A stretch of 39,979 nt of DNA from Faecalibacterium sp. CAG:1138 (GTDB lineage Bacteria; Bacillota; Clostridia; Christensenellales; CAG-917). Below the pieces are notes generated by a model. It was not told where the DNA came from and ran no database searches. It saw only the letters and a program-made list of their open reading frames with translations. The DNA lies in assembly GCA_000434675.1 (NCBI GenBank), contig HF988633.1, forward strand, positions 5,178 to 45,156. Reading direction: 5' to 3'. This document shows positions 25,079 through 33,287 of this stretch, one piece after another; positions within the stretch are counted from its first letter, which is position 1; every line of letters begins with the position of its first letter. Both the position numbers and the translations under genes were made by a program.

Positions 25079-25602
25079 TTTCTTCCCTCCGCTATTTTTG
25101 TTAGCGTGTCCCAAACGGACAGTTTTATGCAAATTTCAAAGCTGCCGAAAAACCGCTCGCCGCCCGACGGCACGACGGTTTTTTTCACCTTAACGCCGCC
25201 TGCGCTTTTTGCTACCGCCAGAACCGAATTTATTGCGCCGAGAATAAGCGCCGTTTTGTACGAGTCCGAAAAGCCGCCGAAAACGTAGGCCGAAATCTCG
25301 TTGATTTTAGCTGCTTTTAGCACGGCTTTTATCGGAAAAAACCTTTTCTTTTTGCCGTTTCGGCGCTTGTTTTGTCCGCCTGATTTAAGCGTGATTTTTT
25401 TGATTTTTCCGAAAAACTCCAAAAAAACGCCCTCGACTATTATATAAAACCGCGCTTTTGCGACTAATACGCCCCAAATCCTGACTTCCACTGACGAAAA
25501 GCCGTAGTCCGCCGCGACGTAAAACGAAAGCCTGATTTTGTGTCTGACGAGCACTGCCGCCACAAGCGCGATTAAAACCAAAAAGCAAAAGAAAAAAGCC
25601 AT
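25030..25602 (-). CDS. DUF2953 domain protein (YtfI-like)
   Basis: One N-terminal transmembrane helix (AFFFCFLVLIALVAAVLV) is followed by a short beta-rich region and a basic patch (NKRRNGKKKR). The tail is typical of DUF2953. The ytfI-ytfJ(gerW) pairing is also seen in Bacillus, which supports the assignment. The molecular function is unknown; a membrane role in sporulation is inferred from the neighbours. AAAGGT precedes the ATG. It follows scpB after 33 bases. Confidence 0.7.
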   Translation of the reverse strand: MAFFFCFLVLIALVAAVLVRHKIRLSFYVAADYGFSSVEVRIWGVLVAKARFYIIVEGVFLEFFGKIKKITLKSGGQNKRRNGKKKRFFPIKAVLKAAKINEISAYVFGGFSDSYKTALILGAINSVLAVAKSAGGVKVKKTVVPSGGERFFGSFEICIKLSVWDTLTKIAEGRKCQTTSRKSSKIRSTP

Positions 25603-25635
25603 ACCTTTAGTGTACGGCTTTTTGCAAAAACTATG

Positions 25636-26412
25636 TTATTCGAAAATTTCGACGTCTTCCCCGTCCAGAAAATCGTCATCGTCGTCGTCATCGGAGAAAA
25701 TGTCGAAGTCTTCGTCGGTGATCTTTTCGTTTTCGGGAGAAACCTTGTCCCTCGGCCCCGTGAGAATGTCGGGGATTTTGTATTCGGGCTTGTCGGGACC
25801 GACGATAATTTCGTCGGGAGTGTCGTCCGAGAATATCTTTCTGTTTGCGTAAAGGGTGTCGCGGGAGGCGTTGTAGTTCTGCTCGAAAACGGCAATGCGC
25901 TCCAGAACCTGCCCATAGTCAGGCAGATCTTCGATGTTTTCAAGCTGAAAACGCTTCAAAAATTCGTCCGTCGTTCCGAAAAGCACCGGATGACCGACGG
26001 CGTCTTTTCTCCCCACAACCTCGATAAGGCCGGCTTTTGCAAGCATGGAAATCTGATATTCGACGGTGGTTACGCCCCTTATTTCCTCAAGCTCCGGTCT
26101 GGTTATCGGTTGACGGTAGGCAATGATTGCCAGAACCTCCAAAAGCGATTTGGAAAGCTCTCTCTCCTTTATCGGAGTCAGAACCTCGGCAAGAGTGTCG
26201 CCGTAGGCGGGATTTGTGCTGAATTGATATTTGTCGTTGAAGCTCAAAAGCAAAATGCCGCTGTCGCCGGAATACTGCTCTTTCAGCTCCTCGATGATTT
26301 TGGTAAGTTCTCTGGTGGTAAGCGCGGGGATTTTTTCCACTATGTCCTTTTTGCCGAGCGGTTCGCCGCTTGCAAAAATCAATGCTTCGACCACGTTTTT
26401 AATGTTGTTCAA
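25636..26412 (-). CDS. scpB: Segregation and condensation protein B
   Basis: The kite subunit of the SMC-ScpA-ScpB condensin that compacts and separates chromosomes. Two winged-helix domains are present: VVEALIFASGEPLGKKDI at the start and ALLEVLAIIAYRQPITRPE-like motifs (written here as SLLEVLAIIAYRQPITRPE in the sequence) with RGVTTVEYQISMLAKAGLI. The C terminus is a run of acidic residues. The frame opens 15 codons earlier, but a TTG at 26412 has GAGGGGG nine bases upstream and fits the family N terminus, giving 258 residues. It overlaps scpA by 14 bases. Confidence 0.92.
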   Translation of the reverse strand: MNNIKNVVEALIFASGEPLGKKDIVEKIPALTTRELTKIIEELKEQYSGDSGILLLSFNDKYQFSTNPAYGDTLAEVLTPIKERELSKSLLEVLAIIAYRQPITRPELEEIRGVTTVEYQISMLAKAGLIEVVGRKDAVGHPVLFGTTDEFLKRFQLENIEDLPDYGQVLERIAVFEQNYNASRDTLYANRKIFSDDTPDEIIVGPDKPEYKIPDILTGPRDKVSPENEKITDEDFDIFSDDDDDDDFLDGEDVEIFE

Positions 26413-27316
26413 ATTCGTTATCCCCCTCGAGGTTGATAGGAAGCGCGCCTTCGGCAAGCTCCAAGTAAATGTCGCCGAACGTGTCGTCCTGCGTGGTTTT
26501 TATGACCTGACGTTTGACAAGCTCCAGAAGCGCCAAAAACGTGTTGACGATCTCCAGCCTTGTGAAATCCTCGTCGAAAAGACTGAAAAGATCCAGTTTC
26601 TTTTCCGAAAAAATGCGCTGCGCGATGTAGCTTATGCGGTTGGAAACGGAAAACCGTTCCTTCATAACCTTTTTCGGTTCGATGTCGGCTTCCCTGCGGT
26701 TCAAGCGGTCGATGAGGCGCGCGTAAGCGTCCAGCAGCTTATCCATCGAAAAGTTTTTGATGCTCAGGCGATAGTCCTCGTCCGTGTAAACGGGCTCGCG
26801 GTAAAAGCGGTTCGTGGTTTCCAGTTCTTTTATCCTTTGCGACATGGTTTTGAACATTTCGTACTCTTTCAAGCGGTCGATAATGCTCTTCTGCGCTTCT
26901 TCTGCTTCTATCGAGGCATCGTCCTCCGTAGGCAGAATGTGCACCGATTTAATGTAAATAAGCTCCGAAGCCGTGGTCAGAAATTCCCCTGCGTATGCAA
27001 GCTCGGCTTCGTCGAATTTTTCTACCTTCGAAATAATTTCGAGATATTGCTTCGTTATGTCCGAAACGAAAAGCTCGTCGATGTCGAGTTTTTTGTTTTT
27101 CAGCATGAACAACAGCAAATCCAACGGGCCGTCGAAATGCGACAGGAAAAAGACGTAGTTCTTTCGGCCGGTTATAAAGTCCTCGTCGGTTTTGTAGAAG
27201 GTTACGTTTTCGTAGCCCTCAACGACGTTATCCTCAAAATCGTAGTGGCCTGTCGACGCTATTTCGCCCTGAACGTCTGAGATAATCAAATGTTCTTTTT
27301 TAAGTTCGTCCGCCAT
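26399..27316 (-). CDS. scpA: Segregation and condensation protein A
   Basis: The kleisin that bridges SMC heads. The N-terminal kleisin motif is FDGPLDLLLFMLKNKKLDIDEL and the C-terminal winged helix is around EIVNTFLALLELVKRQVI. The central part is charged and helical. A GTG at 27328 is possible. The ATG at 27316 forms a TGATG overlap with the protease stop and has GGAGGG 11 bases upstream, so I chose it (305 residues). About 40 residues precede the kleisin motif, longer than in Bacillus. Confidence 0.92.
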   Translation of the reverse strand: MADELKKEHLIISDVQGEIASTGHYDFEDNVVEGYENVTFYKTDEDFITGRKNYVFFLSHFDGPLDLLLFMLKNKKLDIDELFVSDITKQYLEIISKVEKFDEAELAYAGEFLTTASELIYIKSVHILPTEDDASIEAEEAQKSIIDRLKEYEMFKTMSQRIKELETTNRFYREPVYTDEDYRLSIKNFSMDKLLDAYARLIDRLNRREADIEPKKVMKERFSVSNRISYIAQRIFSEKKLDLFSLFDEDFTRLEIVNTFLALLELVKRQVIKTTQDDTFGDIYLELAEGALPINLEGDNEFEQH

Positions 27317-28020
27317 CAGAACGTCCACCCTCCGAAAATCAATGAAAACAGCTTTTCAATAAGCCCCGAAACGAAGCCGACGTATATGCCCAAAACGTCC
27401 AGCGACGGAACCAGCGTGCCGAAAACCACCAGGCCTATCAGAATATAGTTGCCGTATTTGAGCAAAAATTCGGTAACCTTCGAGCGCGGCGCAAGCGCGG
27501 ACAGCACTCTGAACCCGTCCAAAGGATAAAGCGGCAAAATGTTGAACGCGATAAGCGAAAGGTTTATGGAAACCGAATAATAGAAAAACAGATAAAAAAG
27601 CAGAATTATGCGGCTCCAAAGCTCCGACGATTCCGTGTTGCCGAAAATTTTGTAGGTCAAAAAGCCCAGAAGATAGCACAAAAACGCAATGACGAAGTTT
27701 GCGCCGACGCCCGCAAGCGAAACGGTCAGCACACCTTTTTTGACGTTTTTGAAGTTTCTGTAATCGACGGGAACCGGTTTTGCCCATCCGAAGCCGACGA
27801 AAAGCATCATCAAAAAGCCTATCGGATCGAAATGCTTTGCGGGATTGAAGTTGAGCCTGCCCGCCATTTTTGCCGTCGGATCGCCGTTTAAGAGCGCAAC
27901 GTAGCCGTGCGCCACTTCGTGGCACATAATCGCAACCATAATCGCGCCGAGAATGGCCAAAAGATATATAAAAATTTCGACGGCCGAACGCCCGCTCTGA
28001 AAAAGCTGAATGATGAACAT
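27316..28020 (-). CDS. Site-2 protease family (M50) intramembrane metalloprotease
   Basis: A multi-pass membrane zinc protease. The metal site HEVAH is at 34-38 within the first hydrophobic helix, and the third-ligand motif LPLYPLDGFRVL is near residue 165. There are about five hydrophobic segments in 234 residues. This short type without a PDZ domain is often encoded next to scpA and scpB in Bacillota; its substrates are unknown. A consensus promoter 27 bases upstream makes this the first gene of the protease-scpA-scpB-ytfI-gerW-dacF-rluB unit. Confidence 0.88.
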   Translation of the reverse strand: MFIIQLFQSGRSAVEIFIYLLAILGAIMVAIMCHEVAHGYVALLNGDPTAKMAGRLNFNPAKHFDPIGFLMMLFVGFGWAKPVPVDYRNFKNVKKGVLTVSLAGVGANFVIAFLCYLLGFLTYKIFGNTESSELWSRIILLFYLFFYYSVSINLSLIAFNILPLYPLDGFRVLSALAPRSKVTEFLLKYGNYILIGLVVFGTLVPSLDVLGIYVGFVSGLIEKLFSLIFGGWTF

Positions 28021-28046
28021 AGTTAGTCCTTAGTTTAATTTAGATA

Positions 28047-28075
28047 ATTATACTCCAAAGCCGCCGATTTGTCAA
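28047..28075 (-). promoter_or_regulatory. Consensus promoter of the S2P-scpAB operon
   Basis: Minus strand: TTGACA (28075-28070), exactly 17 bases, TATAAT (28052-28047). Both boxes are perfect, the strongest promoter in the window. Confidence 0.85.
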
Positions 28076-28082
28076 ACGTCTT

Positions 28083-28115
28083 TCAAAACTAAACGCCCGC
28101 CATATAGCGAGCGTT
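28083..28115 (-). terminator. Terminator after the second carboxypeptidase gene
   Basis: Minus strand: AACGCTCGC (28115-28107) pairs with GCGGGCGTT (28100-28092), with one G-U pair and a six-base loop. TAGTTTTG follows. Confidence 0.65.
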
Positions 28116-28126
28116 CGTTTGCACGT

Positions 28127-29287
28127 TTACCATTCTTTGAATATTTTTCCGATTTCGTCCCAAAGGTTTGATTTTTCGACGCTTGATGCAAAGTGCAGAG
28201 TCTGCTCCGCAACCTGTCTGTCGCCGTCGTAAACCACGATCTTCCCCGCAACGTCGCCGGCTTTAAGCGGAGCTTTGACCTTATTCGGCAAAACGTACTC
28301 GATTCGGTATTGAGTGTCGTCGCCTCTTTCGGCAATCACCCTAAGGTCCTCCGAAAGCGTAACACCGACCGTCTTTTGCTTACCTCTCGACACCTTGACG
28401 TCCCTGACGCCCTCTTCCGCTCTCAGCACCACTTTACATTCGAATTTTGAAAAACCGAAGTCGAAGAGTTTGGATACCAGCGCGTTACGTTCCTTGGAGG
28501 TTTTTGCCCCCATAACCGTGGCGACTATTCGGACGCCCTGCCGTTTAGCCGAAGCCGACAGACAGTACATCGCTTCGCTCGTAAATCCGGTTTTGCCGAG
28601 GTCGCAACCCTTGTAGTATCTGACGAGCTTGTTGGTGTTCGTCATAACGGTCGTTCTGCCGTCGGGGTGTTTGAAATCTTCAAGCCAAATAGAACAAAAC
28701 TTTTTGTAAAGCGGATATTTGACGAGCTCTTTGGTCATGACGTTGACGTCTTTTGCGGTGGAATAGCCGCCGATTTTAGGAAGACCGGTGGCGTTAACGA
28801 AGTTCGTATCCTTCATTCCGAGCTCTGCCGCGCGCCTGTTCATCATAGAAACGAAGCCGTCTTCACTGCCGCCGATATGTTCGGCAAGTGCCACCGCGCC
28901 GTCGTTTGCCGACGCAACGACGACAGATTTCAAAAGTTCTTCAAGCTTTATGCTGTCCCCCGCGTCCAAAAACACCTGACTTCCGCCCATGGAAGCCGCG
29001 TGTTCGGAGATTTCGACGTTGTCGCCTTGCGAAATCTTTCCGCCGTCCAAAGCCTCCAAAGTCAGCAGCGACGTCATGATTTTGACCATGCTTGCAATAG
29101 GTTTGCGATCGTTCTCGTTTTTGGCGTAAACGACCTTGCCCGTTTGATATTCGGTTACGTAAACGGAATTTGCGCCCGAAAAATCGACTTCCGCCATAGC
29201 GTTTTCAGCGCCCGAAGGTATCACTGTCGCCATTGCCCCTACCGCGAAAATCGTCAATAAAAATGTAACAAAAACTTTTTTAAGCAT
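28127..29287 (-). CDS. dacA: D-alanyl-D-alanine carboxypeptidase (DacA/PBP5 type, peptidase S11)
   Basis: Second S11 carboxypeptidase in the window. A clear signal peptide (KKVFVTFLLTIFAVGAMATV) is followed by the active-site set ASMVK (S66, K69), SAN and GKTG. The C-terminal PBP5 domain (VSRGKQKTVGVTLSEDLRVI, APLKAGDVAGKIVVYDGDR) is present. The last residues are amphipathic (NLWDEIGKIFKEW), the usual membrane-binding helix of PBP5 proteins. The ATG at 29287 has GAGGT seven bases upstream and gives 386 residues; six extra codons are open upstream. Confidence 0.92.
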   Translation of the reverse strand: MLKKVFVTFLLTIFAVGAMATVIPSGAENAMAEVDFSGANSVYVTEYQTGKVVYAKNENDRKPIASMVKIMTSLLTLEALDGGKISQGDNVEISEHAASMGGSQVFLDAGDSIKLEELLKSVVVASANDGAVALAEHIGGSEDGFVSMMNRRAAELGMKDTNFVNATGLPKIGGYSTAKDVNVMTKELVKYPLYKKFCSIWLEDFKHPDGRTTVMTNTNKLVRYYKGCDLGKTGFTSEAMYCLSASAKRQGVRIVATVMGAKTSKERNALVSKLFDFGFSKFECKVVLRAEEGVRDVKVSRGKQKTVGVTLSEDLRVIAERGDDTQYRIEYVLPNKVKAPLKAGDVAGKIVVYDGDRQVAEQTLHFASSVEKSNLWDEIGKIFKEW

Positions 29288-29333
29288 ATTTTTCACCTCG
29301 CCCATAGTCTTTGCAAAGCAAAAAAATTTATTC

Positions 29334-29870
29334 CTAAAACCTGATTACGTCGAAAAACGCCCCGAAAACGAGGTTCAGAAGCACGATGGCCAAAAAGTTC
29401 ACTCCGTAAACGCAAAGCGCGTCTTTCAGGCCGCTTGCTCCGTTAAAGCAAACGCACGATTTCAGCTTCACCGAAACCAGTCCCAGACAAAACGCCGAAA
29501 AACACGCAAGCGGAACGTACAGGAGCGTCAGATTGATTATCCCCCAAACCCCGCCGAATTTCACAAGCATAAAAAAGGCTCTGCCCCAAAACGTGAACAT
29601 CACCGCAACTAGCGCCGCCATAACGGTTTGTTGCCCCTTAAAGCAATATGCCCGAGTAAAATATACCGCCGCGTAAGCAACCAGCATGATAAGGCTGTAT
29701 CTGACGATGATGTTTTTATAGACGAGGTCGTCGGGTTCGTTGTCGGGATTTTGGATAAATATGCCGATAACTATGCCCGCGCCCGCAGAAATCACCACCG
29801 CCAAAAATGCGGCCATATTTTCTTTTATAAGATATTTGATGCCGTCGAAGGCTTGTTTGCGGTATTTCAT
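29334..29870 (-). CDS. Uncharacterised membrane protein, about five helices
   Basis: I do not recognise the family. The 178-residue protein starts MKYRKQAFDGIKYLIKENMAA. It has about five hydrophobic segments, including FLAVVISAGAGIVIGIFI, IIVRYSLIMLVAYAAVYF, TVMAALVAVMFTFWG, LLYVPLACFSAFCLGLV and VNFLAIVLLNLVFGAFF. The size, an opening helix with a G-rich GIVIG pattern and the sporulation-rich surroundings recall SpoIIM-type proteins, but no diagnostic motif is visible. It lies between the Spo0A-domain gene (31 bases) and dacA (46 bases) on the same strand, so co-transcription is likely. The ribosome-binding site is weak. Confidence 0.7.
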   Translation of the reverse strand: MKYRKQAFDGIKYLIKENMAAFLAVVISAGAGIVIGIFIQNPDNEPDDLVYKNIIVRYSLIMLVAYAAVYFTRAYCFKGQQTVMAALVAVMFTFWGRAFFMLVKFGGVWGIINLTLLYVPLACFSAFCLGLVSVKLKSCVCFNGASGLKDALCVYGVNFLAIVLLNLVFGAFFDVIRF

Positions 29871-29901
29871 ACCAAAGTATATGCCGCGGCGGCGGTCGTT
29901 G

Positions 29902-30234
29902 TTACGCTTTCATCAAACTTTCCAAAGCGGTGAAAACGAATTGTTTGTTCGACGGCTTGCCCTTTTTCTGATCGACGGTTTCTCCGAACTCCGAGTAAAG
30001 CCTGTCCACGTCGGCCTTAAGCCAGGCGGCGGATATGGCGTTTTGAATGTCCTTTTCGATGGTGTCGGCGCTTTTAAGGTATTTTTCCGACAATTTTCTG
30101 TAGCCGACGTATTTAAGCGGCAGAATGTCTTCGCCGGTTGCGGCGAGATAAATCAGCTCTGCAAGCATATTGTAGCCCGCAAGGTTAGGCGTGAAGCCCA
30201 GCGACAACATATAATTTTTGATTTTCGAAAGCAT
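29902..30234 (-). CDS. Stand-alone Spo0A C-terminal (DNA-binding) domain protein
   Basis: The whole 110-residue product corresponds to the output domain of the sporulation master regulator Spo0A. GFTPNLAGYNMLAELI aligns with the first helices. YRKLSEKYLKSADTIEKDI matches the recognition region (in Spo0A: YP.IAKKF.TT.SRVER.I). AISAAWLKADVDRLYSEFG then TV and KPSNKQFVFTAL match the tail (in Spo0A: AIEVAW..GN.D....LFG.TV...K.KPTN..FIA). There is no receiver domain, and upstream DNA up to spoIVB is only 84 bases with a terminator. The ATG at 30234 has GGAGG five bases upstream. It occupies the normal spo0A position after spoIVB, so it may be a reduced spo0A or a paralogue. Phosphorylation control is absent by sequence. 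Confidence 0.82.
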   Translation of the reverse strand: MLSKIKNYMLSLGFTPNLAGYNMLAELIYLAATGEDILPLKYVGYRKLSEKYLKSADTIEKDIQNAISAAWLKADVDRLYSEFGETVDQKKGKPSNKQFVFTALESLMKA

Positions 30235-30250
30235 AATTTCCTCCATAGAC

Positions 30251-30290
30251 AAAATAATAGCGCATTCTCACAAACGATAAATGCGCTATT
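30251..30290 (-). terminator. Terminator after spoIVB
   Basis: Minus strand: AATAGCGCATT (30290-30280) pairs perfectly over 11 bases with AATGCGCTATT (30266-30256), then ATTTTG. The loop is 13 bases. Confidence 0.75.
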
Positions 30291-30318
30291 TTGAAGAAAT
30301 TTGGTTTGTTTTGAACTT

Positions 30319-31464
30319 TTAGAGCATCCACCCTACGTAAATCCCGTAGCCCTTGGTCGGATCGTTGACAAAAACGTGCGTTACCGCGCCGACCAGTTTG
30401 CCGTTTTGCAAAATGGGACTTCCGCTCATACCTTGGACGATGCCGCCCGTGGTTTCCAAAAGTCTTCTGTCGGTAACCGAAATCAACAGACCTTTCTCTT
30501 TGGGACTAGCGTCGGCGCCGGATTTTATGATTTGAATTTCATATAAGTCCGGTTCGTCGCCGCCTATCGTCGTGTAAACGTAGGCCTTGCCGGGTTTCAC
30601 TTCGTTCGAGGAAGCGACCTCGACGGTTTCGAGATCCAGCTTGCCCACGTCCAGAACTCCGAACACACCGAATTTGGTGTTCGACGTAACGTAACCGATT
30701 TTGTCGGTCAGTTCGTTGTAAGTTCCGATCAAAGCTCCGGGGACGCCTTTTTTGCCTTTCTCCACACCTTTTATCGCGGCTTCATAGATATTTCCCGAGT
30801 TTAGCTCGGTGTTCAATCCCGATTCCACGTCGTAAATCATGTGCCCGAGAGCTCCGAAGCTTCCGTCGGTATTGACAAAAGTCAGAGTTCCGATGCCGTC
30901 AACTTGTTCTTTGACTCTCAGTCCCAGCGTTTTTCTGCCTGTAAGCGCAGATACCGCCGGCGTTACGGTGATTTTGTAAGATTCGGTTTTTCTCAAAAAA
31001 TCCGCTTCGATTTGACTCTTGCCTCCGATTTCGCGCTCGAGTTCGGCAACGGTGGAAATTTTTACGCCGTCAACGGCCGTAAGAACGTCCCCCGTTCTGA
31101 CATCCAAGCCCGCAAGCGGGGTTTCAAGTCCCGTTGGCGTTACCACCGAACCGACACCCACTACGATAAGTCCTTCGGCTCTCACGCTTATGCCGAGCGG
31201 ATACCCGCCCAGATACACTCTTTCGGAAATTATTTTTCCTTTCGTGGTTTTCAGCGTAAAAGCGTCCAAAAACTTATAAGTCAAAGTAAAGTCGCCGTCA
31301 TTTGTCGTCAGGCTGTGCGAGAGAAACGGCAAATCGTTTTCCCGATGGCATAAAGCTCGCCTCGTACAACTTGCGGCGCCGTCTGCCGAGCTTATCCATC
31401 CCGCATAAACGGAAACGATAAGCACGACAAGCGCAACTAAAAGTTTTGGCAACCTTTTCTTCAT
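30319..31464 (-). CDS. spoIVB: SpoIVB-type serine peptidase (S55)
   Basis: In sporulating bacteria SpoIVB is secreted from the forespore and cleaves SpoIVFA to trigger sigma-K processing. An N-terminal membrane segment (PKLLVALVVLIVSVYAGWI) is followed by a PDZ domain (TPLAGLDVRTGDVLTAVDGVK region). The S55 peptidase has the His motif GALGHMIYD and the catalytic serine in GMSGSPI (S347). A TTG 12 codons upstream is also open, but the ATG at 31464 is preferred (381 residues). It lies between terminators at 30251-30290 and 31499-31530 with a sigma-G-like promoter, so it appears monocistronic. Confidence 0.92.
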   Translation of the reverse strand: MKKRLPKLLVALVVLIVSVYAGWISSADGAASCTRRALCHRENDLPFLSHSLTTNDGDFTLTYKFLDAFTLKTTKGKIISERVYLGGYPLGISVRAEGLIVVGVGSVVTPTGLETPLAGLDVRTGDVLTAVDGVKISTVAELEREIGGKSQIEADFLRKTESYKITVTPAVSALTGRKTLGLRVKEQVDGIGTLTFVNTDGSFGALGHMIYDVESGLNTELNSGNIYEAAIKGVEKGKKGVPGALIGTYNELTDKIGYVTSNTKFGVFGVLDVGKLDLETVEVASSNEVKPGKAYVYTTIGGDEPDLYEIQIIKSGADASPKEKGLLISVTDRRLLETTGGIVQGMSGSPILQNGKLVGAVTHVFVNDPTKGYGIYVGWML

Positions 31465-31469
31465 ACCAC

Positions 31470-31498
31470 TATCATGCCACCCGAAAACTTTTTTATTC
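31470..31498 (-). promoter_or_regulatory. Sigma-G-like promoter of spoIVB
   Basis: Minus strand: GAATA (31498-31494), 17 bases, CATGATA (31476-31470). It fits the Bacillus forespore sigma-G pattern (G-A/C-ATA, about 17-18 bases, CAT-n-n-TA). spoIVB is a known sigma-G gene in B. subtilis. The predicted RNA start would be at or next to the ATG, leaving almost no leader, which is a weakness of the call. Confidence 0.5.
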
Positions 31499-31530
31499 AA
31501 AAAAACGGCGCCGAACTTAAATTCGTCGCC
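31499..31530 (-). terminator. Terminator after recN
   Basis: Minus strand: GGCGACGAA (31530-31522), six-base loop, TTCGGCGCC (31515-31507; one mismatch), G, then seven T. It separates the isoprenoid-argR-recN operon from spoIVB. Confidence 0.75.
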
Positions 31531-31583
31531 ATTTTGCCTAAAATTTGTCGTTTTGTTATGAATTTCGGCCTAAATTATAATAG

Positions 31584-33281
31584 TTAAGCCTGTTTTTTGC
31601 GGTTTTCTTTGTAAGCCAAAGCGTGCTTTTTCATTTCGGTTGCGTGCAAAGCCGCATAGTCGCTGTACTCTTTGCCGCCGACGAGTCTGGCAATCTCTCT
31701 GATTTCGTCATCGCCCGAAAGGAGTTTCAGGTTGGTCGAGGTCTTGCCTCCCGAAACGGTTTTTTCGATGAGATAATGCGTGTCCGCCATCGAAGCCAGC
31801 TGCGGCAAATGCGTAACCGCAATGACCTGACGGTCGTAAGCAATATTGTAAAGCTTCTCCGCCACCACCTGCGCGATGTTGCCGCTGATGCCCGTGTCTA
31901 TTTCGTCAAACACCATGGTGCCGATGTCGTCGAGGCGCGCCGTGATGTTTTTTAAGGCGAGCATAAATCTGCTCATTTCACCGCCGGAAATGATTTTCGC
32001 AAGCTCTTTAAGCGGTTCGCCGACGTTTGGCGAAATCAAAAATTCCACTTTGTCGGAGCCGGAAGACGCAGGCGCAGTCGGTTTGAAATCCACTTTGAAG
32101 GTGCTGCTGCCCATTCCGAGGTCCTTAAGCTCGCCGAAAATGTCCTTTTCAAACTTTTTGGCAAAGCTTTTTCGAAGTTCCGAAAGCTTTTCGCACTCGG
32201 CTTCGAGTTTAGAGGAAGCCATTGCGATGTTCTCCTTAAGCTCCTCGACAAGCTCGGCGGAATTTGCAAGCATATCGTGCTCCGCTTTTATCTTGTCGTA
32301 AAATTCGGTAACGTCCGAAATGGTAGCGCCGTATTTCTTTTTCACCTGACGAATGACCGAAAGTCGGTTTTCGATCCACTCGAGACGCCTTTCGTCAAAC
32401 GCGTTGGAACCCAAAAGCTGTTCCAAAGTGTCGGAAACGTCCCTGAGTTCGATTTTTGCCGATTCGATGCGGCCCACAATTTCCTTTATCTCGTCGTCGT
32501 AATCGGAAATCTGCGCCAAAAGCTGTTTTGCGGTGTTGAGGTCCGCTATGACGGAACGCTGTTCGTAGCCGTCCAGAATCTGTCTGGATTCCTCCAGGCC
32601 CGACGTGATTTTTTCGGCGTTCCTGAATTTTTTGCGTTCGGCAAGCAAATTGTCCTCTTCCTCCGGGTCCGAAAGGTTTGCCTTTTCGATTTCCTCGATC
32701 TGATAAGCCAAAATGTCCAGTCGTCTTTCCCTGTCGCCGTCTGCGCCGAAAGCCGAAAGCTGCTTTTCGTAAGCCTTGAGCTCGGAATAAATTTTTGCCA
32801 CCTTCGCTTTTTGCGAAGCGATTTTGTCGCCGCCGTAAGCGTCCAGAAGCAAAAGATGATTGTCCGTTTTAAGAAGCGATTGATGTTCGTGCTGACCGTG
32901 AATGTCGCAAAGAAGCTCCGTAAGTCCCTTGAGCACCGACAACGTAACCAGATTGCCGTTTATGCGGCACTCGTTTTTGCCGGAAACCGTCATTTGACGC
33001 CTTAAAATCAAAACCTCTTCCGCCTCGATGCCCTGACTATCCAAAAAAGCCCCGACGTTAGGCGTCAGGTAATTTTCGAAAACCGCCTCGACCTGCGCCT
33101 TGTCCTCGCCGAAGCGAATGAGGCCTTTGTCGGCCCTTTCGCCCAAAACGAAGTTCAGTGAGTCGATGACGATGGATTTGCCCGCGCCCGTTTCGCCGCT
33201 TAAAATGTTCAAACCGTCCAAAAGCTCGACGGTTACGTCGGTGATCAGCGCGATATTTTTGATGTGCAGAGTTTTAAGCAT
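31584..33281 (-). CDS. recN: DNA repair protein RecN
   Basis: An SMC-like ATPase that gathers and tethers broken DNA ends. Walker A is GETGAGKS (29-36). The coiled-coil arms fill the centre (~150-370). The ABC signature ISGGEMSRFMLALK and Walker B GTMVFDEIDTGISG follow, then the AVTHLPQLASM histidine loop. Length is 565 residues, normal. It follows argR by six bases, as in many Bacillota. Confidence 0.96.
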   Translation of the reverse strand: MLKTLHIKNIALITDVTVELLDGLNILSGETGAGKSIVIDSLNFVLGERADKGLIRFGEDKAQVEAVFENYLTPNVGAFLDSQGIEAEEVLILRRQMTVSGKNECRINGNLVTLSVLKGLTELLCDIHGQHEHQSLLKTDNHLLLLDAYGGDKIASQKAKVAKIYSELKAYEKQLSAFGADGDRERRLDILAYQIEEIEKANLSDPEEEDNLLAERKKFRNAEKITSGLEESRQILDGYEQRSVIADLNTAKQLLAQISDYDDEIKEIVGRIESAKIELRDVSDTLEQLLGSNAFDERRLEWIENRLSVIRQVKKKYGATISDVTEFYDKIKAEHDMLANSAELVEELKENIAMASSKLEAECEKLSELRKSFAKKFEKDIFGELKDLGMGSSTFKVDFKPTAPASSGSDKVEFLISPNVGEPLKELAKIISGGEMSRFMLALKNITARLDDIGTMVFDEIDTGISGNIAQVVAEKLYNIAYDRQVIAVTHLPQLASMADTHYLIEKTVSGGKTSTNLKLLSGDDEIREIARLVGGKEYSDYAALHATEMKKHALAYKENRKKQA

Positions 33282-33287
33282 TTTGCC

